From positions 1-41,431 of the forward strand of contig JBBRMT010000008.1 of NCBI GenBank assembly GCA_038230695.1: DNA of 41,431 nucleotides, given 5' to 3'. A model generated the notes under the pieces. It was not told where the DNA came from and made no database searches. It saw only the letters and a list, made by a program, of their open reading frames with translations. The translations under genes were made by a program, and so were the position numbers. The DNA is from QHBQ01 sp038230695 (GTDB lineage Bacteria; Chloroflexota; Chloroflexia; QHBQ01). Positions 30,750 through 38,553 of this stretch are shown in pieces. Position 1 is the first letter of the stretch; the number at the start of each line of letters is the position of its first letter.

Positions 30750-31412
30750 TTGACACAGAACAATACCGAACCGACGCGCCCTACCCGCATCGTTGCCGCC
30801 GACGACGAGCCGCTGATTCGTATGAACCTGCGCGAGACGCTCAACAGCCTCGGTTACGAGGTGGTGGGCGAGGCGGGTGATGGCAGCCAGGCGGTCAAGC
30901 TGGCCCGCGAACTACGCCCCGACCTTGTAATTATGGACATTAAGATGCCGGAGATGGACGGTATCGAGGCCGCCCACATCCTGACCAGCGAGCAGGTTGC
31001 CCCCGTGCTGCTGCTGACCGCCTATAGCGACCGCGAACTGATCGAGCGGGCCAAAGGCGCGGGCGTGATGAACTATCTAGTCAAGCCCTTCCGCGAGGAG
31101 AGCCTTACCCCCGCTATCGAAGTGACGCTGGCGACCTGGGGCAGTATGCAGCAGCTTGACCAGCAGGTAGATACCTTGCAGGGCCAGCTTGACGTGACCC
31201 AGAACGAACTAGGCAGCCTGCGTGAGCAACTCGAAGCCCGCAAGATGATCGAGCGAGCGAAAGGGATGCTGATGCAGCGCAAGGGCATCAGCGAACAGGA
31301 AGCCTTCCGCATCGTGCCGAAGCGTAGCATGGACTCGCGTAAGTCCATGCGCGAGGTAGCGAAGGAGATCATTGACGCTTACTCGCTGACTGACGACCTT
31401 GAGAAACAATGA
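30750..31412 (+). CDS. Response regulator with ANTAR RNA-binding domain
   Basis: A 220-aa response regulator. The receiver domain (about 10-125) has the acidic pair in VAADDEPLIRM, phospho-acceptor Asp in VIMDIKMPEMDG, Thr in LLLTAYSD and Lys in YLVKPF. A coiled coil (LDQQVDTLQGQLDVTQNELG) leads to an ANTAR domain (about 155-212: KMIERAKGMLMQRKGISEQE, KRSMDSRKSMREVAKEII), which binds paired hairpins in leader RNAs to prevent termination. The start is TTG at 30750, eight bases after AAGGAG; the earlier ATG (30663) lies in the -35 hexamer. No partner histidine kinase is present. The adjacent hairpin-rich repeats are possible but unproven targets. Confidence 0.92.
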   Translation: MTQNNTEPTRPTRIVAADDEPLIRMNLRETLNSLGYEVVGEAGDGSQAVKLARELRPDLVIMDIKMPEMDGIEAAHILTSEQVAPVLLLTAYSDRELIERAKGAGVMNYLVKPFREESLTPAIEVTLATWGSMQQLDQQVDTLQGQLDVTQNELGSLREQLEARKMIERAKGMLMQRKGISEQEAFRIVPKRSMDSRKSMREVAKEIIDAYSLTDDLEKQ

Positions 31413-31439
31413 TGAATGGTGAATGGTAACCGGTAAATG
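31412..31439 (+). repeat. Heptamer tract ATGAATG/GTGAATG/GTAACCG/GTAAATG
   Basis: Four units starting at the last base of the regulator's stop codon; complementary to the tract at 31498-31525. Confidence 0.8.
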
Positions 31440-31497
31440 ACGAGCGTCAAATGTGGCAATGCCGGTTAAGGCAGCCGACTGAACCCGCCAAGTCCCA

Positions 31498-31525
31498 CAT
31501 TCACCATTCACTATTCACCATTCGA
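31498..31525 (-). repeat. Heptamer tract ACATTCA/CCATTCA
   Basis: ACATTCA, CCATTCA, CTATTCA, CCATTCG. On the - strand it supplies the last codons MVNSEW and stop of the FecB-like gene. Confidence 0.85.
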
Positions 31526-32586
31526 TTTAGCAATTCCAGCCCATCCACGCAGCGCGGGCCGGGGCGGAGTAGCGCGTCATCTATCGGATAGACCTTGCCG
31601 CTCTTCACGGGGGCAAGGTCTTGCCACGCCTGTGACCGCGACTTCACCTCATCGGCGGTTATCCCAATGCTGGCATCGCCCAGGATGATTATATCGGGCG
31701 AGCGTTGTTGCAAGTCACCCAGCTTGACCGCCACCAGGCTGCCGCTAATCACGTTGGTGGTGGATAGGGCGGTGTTCAGTTCGTCGCTCACGGTTGTCGG
31801 GGCAAGATTGATGGCGTTGACGTAGTTGCTGCCGCCTGCCGCCACAATCATACCCGCGACGAACGAGTTGGGCGCGACCGTCAGCGGCGTGTCGAGGTTG
31901 CTGGCATCCACCTCGTAGAACACCAGCGGACGCTTGTTCTGCTTCGCCACTTTAGCCTGCACCGCCACTAGCCGCGCCTGCATCGCCTTGCCTATTGCGT
32001 CCGCCGTCGCGCTCACCCCCAGCGCCTGCCCTAGCGTTTGCCCCTCGGCAATTACCCCCGCAACATTGCTTGGATTAAATAGCATCGTGGCGATGCCCTT
32101 GCCCGTCAGCATGGTCATTACGTTTCGTGCCGTCGGGTTGTCGCTGAGTAGCACCAGGTCGGGCTTGAGCGCGGCAATCTTGTCGGCATCGGGATTGCGT
32201 TCATCGCCAACCTGTGGCACGCCCTGGGCCGCATCAGGGTAGACATCACTTGCGCCGTCGCCAACCACCTGCTGGCCCAGCCCCAAAGCAAACACCCACT
32301 CGGTCAACCCTGGCCCTACAGAGATGATGCGCTGAGGCATCGCCGCTATCGTCACGCCGCGTCCCACCCCATCAGTAACGGTCAAGGGGAAGTCGGCGGC
32401 GTTGCGGGTAACTGGCGTGGGCGTAATCGTCGGCGGGGGGTTGGTTGGCGTGGGGCTGAGTTCCATGCCGGAGATGGTCACGGTTGCCCCCGGCGTGGGA
32501 CGGACGATGAAGTAGACAACTAGCGTTGCAGCGGCAAAGAGCAACACTGCCACTACCGCGGCCACCAGCGTCTCGCGGTTCCTCAC
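31501..32586 (-). CDS. FecB/BtuF-like substrate-binding protein
   Basis: A 361-aa periplasmic-binding-type protein of the cluster-3 (FecB/BtuF, PF01497-like) group, usually binding iron-siderophore, heme or cobalamin. An N-terminal helix (LVAAVVAVLLFAAATLVVYF) anchors it, followed by a Thr/Pro linker (SPTPTNPPPTITPTP). Family blocks are RIISVGPGLTEWVFALGLG, PQVGDERNPDADKIAALKPD, VFYEVDAS, FVAGMIVAAGGSNYVNA and RSPDIIILGD. The C-terminal YPIDDALLRPGPRCVDGLE is like B12-binding relatives. The cognate permease and ATPase are not adjacent. Start codon overlaps the stop of the upstream binding-protein gene (32583-32586), so the two are coupled. The final residues come from a heptamer tract. Confidence 0.85.
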   Translation of the reverse strand: MRNRETLVAAVVAVLLFAAATLVVYFIVRPTPGATVTISGMELSPTPTNPPPTITPTPVTRNAADFPLTVTDGVGRGVTIAAMPQRIISVGPGLTEWVFALGLGQQVVGDGASDVYPDAAQGVPQVGDERNPDADKIAALKPDLVLLSDNPTARNVMTMLTGKGIATMLFNPSNVAGVIAEGQTLGQALGVSATADAIGKAMQARLVAVQAKVAKQNKRPLVFYEVDASNLDTPLTVAPNSFVAGMIVAAGGSNYVNAINLAPTTVSDELNTALSTTNVISGSLVAVKLGDLQQRSPDIIILGDASIGITADEVKSRSQAWQDLAPVKSGKVYPIDDALLRPGPRCVDGLELLNRMVNSEW

Positions 32587-33896
32587 TTGGGCGTAACCTC
32601 GACGAAGCTGCCATTCTGCACCGTGAAAAGATGCAAATGGGCCGCCTGGTTGGTAAGGTCGCCGTACTGGTCGAAGGCAATCGGGCCAATCGGGCTGTCC
32701 AGCTTTATGCCGCGCATTGCGGTGGTGATTTGCGTGGGGTCGGCGCTGTTCGCCTGCTTGATTGCCTCAAAGATGGCCTGGGCCGCCACGTAGCCGCTGA
32801 TTGAATTGGCACCTGGGTCGCGCTGGAACATGGCGCGATAGTCGTTGACGAAACCTGCGACCTGGGTATTGCTCTTCATCTGGGCTAGAGGGTCAGGGGC
32901 GAAGGCAGAGACATACGTACCCTCTGCCGCCTTACCCACGCTGCGGATTAGCTCGGCCTGGAACAGCGTGTCGCCGCCGATGAAGGTGGCATTGATGTTG
33001 GTCTCCGGCGTGTTAACGTCGTGCATCTGCTGCATGAGGATGATCGCTTCGGGCAAGCTGCCGGAGTAGACTACCGCATCAGGGTTCCAGCCCTTGACCT
33101 GTTGCAGCGCGGCAGTGAAGTCCACATCACCGCGATGGATCTGCACATCGCCAACCGACTGTACGCCCAGCTTCTGCATCTCGCCCTGATAAGCAGCGAA
33201 CAACCCTTGTCCATAGGCGGTGTCGGCATGGATGAAGGCAATGCGCTGTTTGTGCAGATTACTCACCACGAAATCCACCAGGAACGGCCCTTGATTGGCA
33301 TCAATAGGGCAGACGCGGAAGATATTATCCAGAGATGGAGCGCCGATTGGGTGGGTGAGCAGCACGCTGCTGGAGGTCGGGGTGATCTCCAGCACACCGG
33401 CATCGTGATAGAGTTTCGAGGCGGGGATGCTGACCCCGCTATCCTTATGCCCCACCACCGCAACTGGCTTGGCCGCCAACACCCTCTGTACCGTGCTGGT
33501 TATGGCGCTGGGACTGGCCTTGTCGTCCACCGCAACCACCTTGACCTGTAGCGCATCGAGCAACCCGCCGTTGTCGTTGGCCTGCTGTGCGGCAAGCTGC
33601 ACCCCTTCGATGATCTGCTGCCCGCCATCGGCAGTGTCGCCCGTGCTGGGGGCGCTCACCCCGATGGTAATCTGCCCCTTGAAGCTGATGTTCACCCTGG
33701 GCGTGCCGATTGTGCTAGGCCCATTGGGGCCGGGGGTACTGGAGCCACCGCTGTCGCAGCCCGCCAGCATGGGCAGCAGCAAGAACAGGATGAGCAATCG
33801 CCAGGGCGCAATAAATTGCCCTCCTACATAGTGTGTGCTGTAGGGGCGGGATTTATCCCGCCCTCTGCTCCAACCATTGTTTTGGCTTCTAATCAT
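32583..33896 (-). CDS. Branched-chain amino acid type (LivK-like) binding lipoprotein
   Basis: A 437-aa type I periplasmic-binding lipoprotein. The signal LLILFLLLPMLAGC with lipobox is followed by SGGSSTPGPNGPS and the mature fold: ITIGVSAPSTGDTADGGQQI, VVAVDDKASPSAI, VGHKDSGVSIPASKL, RIAFIHADTAYGQGL, PDAVVYSG, GTYVSAFAPDP and AYVAAQAIFEAI-like blocks of LivK/ABC amino acid sensors. The start at 33896 is chosen because GAGGA lies seven bases upstream; the frame continues further 5' only through repeats. Between this start and the lipobox about 30 residues (GRDKSRPYSTHYVGGQFIAP) are encoded by two palindromic cores. No permease genes are adjacent, so a sensing role is possible. Confidence 0.85.
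   Translation of the reverse strand: MIRSQNNGWSRGRDKSRPYSTHYVGGQFIAPWRLLILFLLLPMLAGCDSGGSSTPGPNGPSTIGTPRVNISFKGQITIGVSAPSTGDTADGGQQIIEGVQLAAQQANDNGGLLDALQVKVVAVDDKASPSAITSTVQRVLAAKPVAVVGHKDSGVSIPASKLYHDAGVLEITPTSSSVLLTHPIGAPSLDNIFRVCPIDANQGPFLVDFVVSNLHKQRIAFIHADTAYGQGLFAAYQGEMQKLGVQSVGDVQIHRGDVDFTAALQQVKGWNPDAVVYSGSLPEAIILMQQMHDVNTPETNINATFIGGDTLFQAELIRSVGKAAEGTYVSAFAPDPLAQMKSNTQVAGFVNDYRAMFQRDPGANSISGYVAAQAIFEAIKQANSADPTQITTAMRGIKLDSPIGPIAFDQYGDLTNQAAHLHLFTVQNGSFVEVTPK
33804..33863 (-). repeat. Two inverted cores in the LivK-like N-terminus
   Basis: AGGGCGCAATAAATTGCCCT (33804-33823) with CCTACATAG, and TAGGGGCGGGATTTATCCCG (33841-33860) stand back to back and are translated. Confidence 0.8.
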
Positions 33897-33922
33897 CAGA
33901 TTGTCCTCACCCCTACGGATTT

Positions 33923-34048
33923 GGCGTATGCCATTCGCCCCTACATCAACAAGGCTTACGATTGACATTGTTGGCGCAGTATCATGGCGTATGCGATTCG
34001 CCCCTACCCCAACATCCTGGCTTACGACAGACATTGTTGGCGCTTCGA
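33923..34048. repeat. 63-bp tandem direct repeat, two copies
   Basis: GGCGTATGCCATTCGCCCCT at 33923 and GGCGTATGCGATTCGCCCCT at 33986, each ending in ACATTGTTGGCGC. Similarity is about 80 percent by eye. Located upstream of the LivK-like start. Confidence 0.75.
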
Positions 34049-34052
34049 GATT

Positions 34053-34093
34053 CACCCTCACCCAACCCTCCCCCGTGAAGGGAGAGGGCTTTT
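34053..34093 (-). repeat. CCCTCACCCAACCCTCCCCC repeat
   Basis: TCACCCTCACCCAACCCTCC with GGGAGAGGG hairpin arm: an intergenic copy of the family seen inside the GH57 and anti-sigma genes. Confidence 0.7.
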
Positions 34094-34100
34094 TGCCGTT

Positions 34101-34135
34101 CATCATTCATCGCTCATCACTCATCACTAATCACT
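34101..34135 (-). repeat. Heptamer tract CATCACT family
   Basis: CATCATT, CATCGCT, CATCACT, CATCACT, AATCACT. On the - strand it carries the stop codon (34127-34129) of the M48 gene. Confidence 0.85.
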
Positions 34136-35272
34136 CATTGAATGTGCCAGCGCCACCCGCCTGCCGATTGCGGGATGGTCGTAGAGTAGGAACTCGACCC
34201 AGGGTTCGGGGTCGGCTTCGCCCAGGTTCTGGTTAGCCAGGCGGGTCATCGCATCGGCGAACGCCTGCGGCTTGTGCGTCACCTGCAAGGCGTATTTGTC
34301 GGCCCGCGTTTCGACCCAGCGGGAGAAGCCGTTGGTTAGTGGCATGGTGACCAGCCCAAAGCCAAGCGCAATCAGCCCCAGCAGCGGCAAGCCCGCCACA
34401 TCGCTAACTCCGTACAGGCCAAACTCACTAACACCCGCCGCCAGCGCAATGCTGGCAAGATAGAAGCCTACCAGCGCCACCACCGTACTGACCAGCACCC
34501 CGCTCCAGATGTCGTGGTGGACGTAGTGGCCCAGTTCGTGGGCCATCACCATCTCGATCTCGTCGGGCGTGAACTCGTCAAGCAGCGTGTCGCCAATGAC
34601 GATGCGGTGGGTGTTGCCCAGGCCGGTGACCATTGCATTTGCCGCGCTGGTGCGGCTGCTCAGGTTCATGCGGTAGACTCCGCGCACCTTGGCCCCCGCT
34701 TGCGCCGCCAGCAGCTCCAAACGTGCGGTGAGGTCGGCATCGTCGAGCGGGGTCAGCTTGAAGAATAGCGGCAGCAGCAAGGTGGGCGCGAGGTTGACCA
34801 GCGCAACAGTGAAGAGCAGATAACCGCCCGCCGCCCACAGCCACCAGCTTGTCGGCGCGAGGCGCATACCGAGATAGATCAGTTCGCCCGCCAGCCCGCC
34901 AATAACCAGCGCCAGTAGCCCACCTTTTACCATATCGCCCAGCCAGCCGCCCAGCGTTTGCGTGCTGAGGCCATAGCGATGAGGCAGCACGTAGCTGCTA
35001 TAGTAGGAAAGCGGCAGGTTGACCAGCCCATACCCAGCTACGAACACCAGCCCATAACCCGCCACGATCAGCCAGTCGTTGCCACTAATGTTGCTGGCTG
35101 CCTGACGCATACCAACCGACAGCCCGGTAAGCAGCCAGAGCAGCATATAGGCCACCCCAACCGCAATATCCACCAGCAGCAGCCGTCGCTTGAGGCGCGA
35201 ATACTCGCGGGCGCGTTCCTGGCGGGCTGGGTCAAGCGCAACCTGGGCATTGTCTACTATGCTAGTCGCCAT
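34127..35272 (-). CDS. M48 (Ste24/HtpX-like) membrane metalloprotease, copy 2
   Basis: A 381-aa zinc endopeptidase. Helices lie near 33-52 (LLLVDIAVGVAYMLLWLLTG), 75-95, 110-130, 145-165 and two more after the active site. The zinc site is EMVMAHELGHYVHHD (HExxH) with the third ligand Glu in VETRADKYAL. The N-terminal segment (RLKRRLLLVD) matches that of the neighbouring copy. It processes or degrades membrane proteins; the substrate is unknown. Its start lies 16 bases inside the 3' end of the other M48 gene, so translation is probably coupled. The C-terminus SMSD-stop lies in a heptamer tract. Confidence 0.9.
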   Translation of the reverse strand: MATSIVDNAQVALDPARQERAREYSRLKRRLLLVDIAVGVAYMLLWLLTGLSVGMRQAASNISGNDWLIVAGYGLVFVAGYGLVNLPLSYYSSYVLPHRYGLSTQTLGGWLGDMVKGGLLALVIGGLAGELIYLGMRLAPTSWWLWAAGGYLLFTVALVNLAPTLLLPLFFKLTPLDDADLTARLELLAAQAGAKVRGVYRMNLSSRTSAANAMVTGLGNTHRIVIGDTLLDEFTPDEIEMVMAHELGHYVHHDIWSGVLVSTVVALVGFYLASIALAAGVSEFGLYGVSDVAGLPLLGLIALGFGLVTMPLTNGFSRWVETRADKYALQVTHKPQAFADAMTRLANQNLGEADPEPWVEFLLYDHPAIGRRVALAHSMSD

Positions 35273-36426
35273 CGGCCATCCTGCGTTTCTAGCTTCTCAG
35301 CAAATCGTTGAGCCATCGCAATCCGTTCGCCATATGAGGGGTGAGTAAGTGTAATTCTGGTTAGCCAATCAGGGTTCGCCTCATAAAAGCTCTGGTTGGC
35401 GAATTTGATCATCTTGCTGGCAAAAACTTGCGGCTTACCCGTGACTTTCAGCGCATACTCATCCGCCATTCGCTCACGCCAACGGGAAAAGCCACTTTTC
35501 AAAGGCAACAGTGCAACTCCGATGATCATCAGCATCAGAGCAAATAGCGGTATGCCTGCAGTATCACCGATACTGTTTATACCCACCAAACCCATAAGCC
35601 AATAAAGGGCAATTAGAGCCAGGTAAATCCTGCTAATAATGAGCATTGCTCTTACCAGCGTTATCCAACGACTATCATGGTGAAGGTGATGACCGATTTC
35701 GTGGGCGATGGTCGTCTCAATTTCGTCGGAGGTAAACTGCTGCATCATGGTATCACTGATCATCACCGAGCGTTTGCCGTTGCGGTGTGAGGTCATTGCC
35801 ATGGCGGCATCAGTGCGCTGGCTTACGTTAAGGCGATATACACCGCCTACCTCAACCCCGGCCTTAGCGCCAAACTGTGCCAGTTGGTTGGATAGCTGCT
35901 CATCTTGTGGCGCTTGGAAGTCGTAGAACAGGTACGATATGAACAGCGATGCGTACAACAACGGAACTGCCGCCGCGATTACATTAGCGCCTATATTTGC
36001 CCATGAGAATGGAAGATCGCGCAGGCCAGAATAGACTATCTCAGTGGCGAATCCTCCAATTATGCCAGTAGCAAGTCCCACCTTCAGATGGTCGGCCAGC
36101 CAGTTGTGCGGCTTCACCGGCATCTCGTAGCGTTGCACCAGCACGACGTTGAGGCGATAGACTAGCGGCAGCTTTAGTATCCAGAGCGAGCCGAAGAACA
36201 CTGCGCTGAAACCAGCCACCCGCAGCCAATCGCTGGTGGTAAAGCCATTCATTACGTGGCGCAACCAGACCGCCAGCCCGCTGAGTAGCCATAGCAGAGT
36301 ATAGGCTACAGTGAGGGCGAAGCCGAGCAGTCGGACACGACGCAGTTCTCTATTGAACTCGCGCAGTTGATCCTGCCAGTTTTCATCCAGGGTTACTGGA
36401 TCCGTGTTTGGCTGCTCCATTGCCAT
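35257..36426 (-). CDS. M48 (Ste24/HtpX-like) membrane metalloprotease, copy 1
   Basis: A 389-aa paralogue with the same plan: FNRELRRVRLLGFALTVAYT, about six membrane segments, zinc motif TTIAHEIGHHLHHD and third ligand Glu in WRERMADEYAL. The blocks before the HExxH (SQRTDAAMAM, RSVMISDTMMQQF) parallel those of copy 2 (SSRTSAANAM, RIVIGDTLLDEF), so they are an old tandem duplication. Start 36426 overlaps the last base of the coiled-coil gene. Copies may form a pair with different substrates. Confidence 0.9.
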   Translation of the reverse strand: MAMEQPNTDPVTLDENWQDQLREFNRELRRVRLLGFALTVAYTLLWLLSGLAVWLRHVMNGFTTSDWLRVAGFSAVFFGSLWILKLPLVYRLNVVLVQRYEMPVKPHNWLADHLKVGLATGIIGGFATEIVYSGLRDLPFSWANIGANVIAAAVPLLYASLFISYLFYDFQAPQDEQLSNQLAQFGAKAGVEVGGVYRLNVSQRTDAAMAMTSHRNGKRSVMISDTMMQQFTSDEIETTIAHEIGHHLHHDSRWITLVRAMLIISRIYLALIALYWLMGLVGINSIGDTAGIPLFALMLMIIGVALLPLKSGFSRWRERMADEYALKVTGKPQVFASKMIKFANQSFYEANPDWLTRITLTHPSYGERIAMAQRFAEKLETQDGRWRLA

Positions 36427-37232
36427 TATGAGATCTTCCCACTAAGCACTGCATCATAGGCGTTGGCGATGTTGCGAAGCTGCGTCACCTGGGTGTTTAG
36501 CCCTTGCGATAGCTCGTCGGTCGCAGTGGTCATGTTCATCACATCGGCGGACTTGATGCGTAGCACCTGCGAGTAGATGGTGTCCAGCCCGCTGAGGGCG
36601 TTGGTCAGTTGCGCCTGCCAGCGTTGCAGCGCCTCGTTGACCTGTTGCAGATTAGTAAGCTGCTCCTGCTTGGAGCTTAGGGCGGCGGTGTACTGCTGCT
36701 TCTGGTAATCATCGTTGGTACGCGCCACTTGCGCCTGGATGGTCGAAACCTCGCTCTGCACCTGACCGAGATTAACCGTGCTGAGATGCTGCTCCAACGC
36801 CTGGGCCTTATAGCAGATCTGGTATACCATGTCGGTGAGGTCGTCTACCCCACTGGTCGCCTGGGTCAGGCTGGAGCGAATGGTATCGCTGCCGGTGCTG
36901 CCCACTGCCTGCTTGATACGGGACTTCTGGTCGAGCGCCTGCTGCATAATCGCCCGAAAGTTGCCCCGCAGCCGTCCTATATCCATCTCTTTTTCGGGGT
37001 AGAGCGCATCGTTGACTGCCTGACGGCTGAAGTTGGGGTCGCTAACACTGACATAGACGGTGAGGGCGTAGAAGGCCAGCCCCACAGGGATGAACCAGAC
37101 GTTGACGAAGGCGGCGATCAGCACGGTGACGGCAAGGATCAGCCCGCCTGTCGGCCTGAGCAATGCGCTAGTGAGCATCACCCGAAACTCGCGGCTGCGC
37201 CGTGCCTTCTCTTGCTGGTCGAGGTCTTGCAT
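36426..37232 (-). CDS. Membrane protein with long coiled coil
   Basis: A 268-aa protein. A basic start (DQQEKARRSREFRVM) precedes two close helices (PTGGLILAVTVLIAAFVNVW, FIPVGLAFYALTVYVSVS, about 27-65), then a helical, Gln-rich coiled-coil domain to the end (LEQHLSTVNLGQVQSEVSTI, QAQVARTNDDYQKQQYTA). The two-helix hairpin followed by a cytoplasmic helical domain recalls XpaC-like proteins that accompany PspA/TelA, but the match is not strong. ATG at 37232 follows GAGGAG; an upstream in-frame ATG at 37391 would overlap the binding-protein gene and has no ribosome binding site. Position in the operon between a binding protein and two proteases suggests an assembly or membrane-shaping partner. 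Confidence 0.75.
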   Translation of the reverse strand: MQDLDQQEKARRSREFRVMLTSALLRPTGGLILAVTVLIAAFVNVWFIPVGLAFYALTVYVSVSDPNFSRQAVNDALYPEKEMDIGRLRGNFRAIMQQALDQKSRIKQAVGSTGSDTIRSSLTQATSGVDDLTDMVYQICYKAQALEQHLSTVNLGQVQSEVSTIQAQVARTNDDYQKQQYTAALSSKQEQLTNLQQVNEALQRWQAQLTNALSGLDTIYSQVLRIKSADVMNMTTATDELSQGLNTQVTQLRNIANAYDAVLSGKIS

Positions 37233-37251
37233 TAACTGGTCTCCTCTGCCT

Positions 37252-38472
37252 TCACCGATGTACCTGACTAGCAAACACACTGAGCAATTGGTTGATAATG
37301 TCGCCAGTGGGTGCGGTGGCGATAGCGGTGCGGGCGATGCGGGCCTGCAGGCCATTGTCCTTATATTTGTTGAAAGGGTTGTTGGGGTCACTGTTCACCA
37401 CCGCCACATCGGGGTTGGCGGGGCGGAAGCCGAAGGTGAGCGCCTGCTGCTGCGAAGTGGCGTTGAGCAGATACTGCTCGTATAGCAGCGCGGCATCCTT
37501 CTGCTCGGCGGTGCTGCCTTGCAACAGGATACCGAAGGGGTGGTCACTGTAGATATTGACCGAGGGGTAGAAGACTTTGAGGTTGCCGTAGCGGCCCTGC
37601 GCGTTCTTCATCTGCGTGGCGGCCAGGCTCTCGTAGATGGCGACCACATCGTATTGCGCGGGGCCGCGAATGATCATGTCGGTCATCTGCTGCTTGCTAT
37701 CGGTGCCGAAGTCGTAGACCCCGTTCTCAAGCCCGCCCAGCCAGGTGTTGTAGCCGCCATCCTTCAGTTGGTCGCTGCTCAGGTCGGAGAGCTTGGGCTG
37801 GTTTGGCTTGCTGAAGTAGCTGTAGCTAGCGAGGGTGAGCGCAGCCAGGCCGGAGTTGGAAGCGTGTGGGTCAGTCTGCCCGTACTTGATCGGCCCCCAG
37901 TTGGGGTCGCAGGTGGCCTTCTTCACCTGGGGGCAGATGGCAGACCAGCCGTTTGGCGTAGTCACCGCCTGCTGCACGGTATTCCAGTCTACGCTGCCGT
38001 ACTTCTCGACGAAGGGATCGGCTCGTTCCTGCCACATTACAAACACGATCGGGCTGAGGACGAGGGGCGCAGCGGCGTACTGGCCGCTACGCAGGATCAG
38101 GTCGGCGTTGTTGCCCTGCGCCTGCCACTTGCTGTTTAGCTGGTTGATCCACAACGTGCTGGCGGGCGACCAGATGGTGGGCGTAATGCTGCCGTTGGCA
38201 ATCGCGGTCAGCGCGGCGTTATCCTCGTAGGGCTGAAGCACCACATTGACCGTGTTGCCGGAGGGTAGCTTGGGGTTGCTGCTGTTGAACGCAGGCGTAA
38301 CTGCCTTCAGCCAGTCCTCCTCATCGCTAGTATAGGCCATGCTGATTGTAATGGTCTGGCTGGGCGAACCAACGATGCCACCCGGCTTGCCATTACCCAG
38401 CACCTGCCAAAGTACCACCCCCATTGCGATGAGGATGAACAGGACGAAGATGAGCGCATTCCTGGTTCTCAT
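37252..38472 (-). CDS. Membrane-anchored SBP_bac_11-like solute-binding protein
   Basis: A 406-aa extracellular solute-binding fold. The N-terminal helix NALIFVLFILIAMGVVLWQV lacks a lipobox, so it stays anchored. Blocks AVTPAFNSSNPKLPSGNTVN, PTIWSPASTLWINQLN, LVLSPIVFVMWQERADP, DPHASNSGLAALTLA and YDVVAIYES are like type II binding proteins often fused to a vWA domain in Chloroflexota; here no vWA follows. The conserved SNSG and YES positions suggest an anionic ligand such as an oxyanion. No ABC permease is adjacent; the operon partners are pspA, a coiled-coil protein and proteases, so it may sense rather than import. Start 38472; weak AAGAG upstream. Confidence 0.82.
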   Translation of the reverse strand: MRTRNALIFVLFILIAMGVVLWQVLGNGKPGGIVGSPSQTITISMAYTSDEEDWLKAVTPAFNSSNPKLPSGNTVNVVLQPYEDNAALTAIANGSITPTIWSPASTLWINQLNSKWQAQGNNADLILRSGQYAAAPLVLSPIVFVMWQERADPFVEKYGSVDWNTVQQAVTTPNGWSAICPQVKKATCDPNWGPIKYGQTDPHASNSGLAALTLASYSYFSKPNQPKLSDLSSDQLKDGGYNTWLGGLENGVYDFGTDSKQQMTDMIIRGPAQYDVVAIYESLAATQMKNAQGRYGNLKVFYPSVNIYSDHPFGILLQGSTAEQKDAALLYEQYLLNATSQQQALTFGFRPANPDVAVVNSDPNNPFNKYKDNGLQARIARTAIATAPTGDIINQLLSVFASQVHR

Positions 38473-38553
38473 GATTTAACTCTTGCCTTATCCACTATCA
38501 GGGAGCAGGAGCGAACTGTTGTTCGCTTCTGCTAAACCCCGATTGATCTCTGG

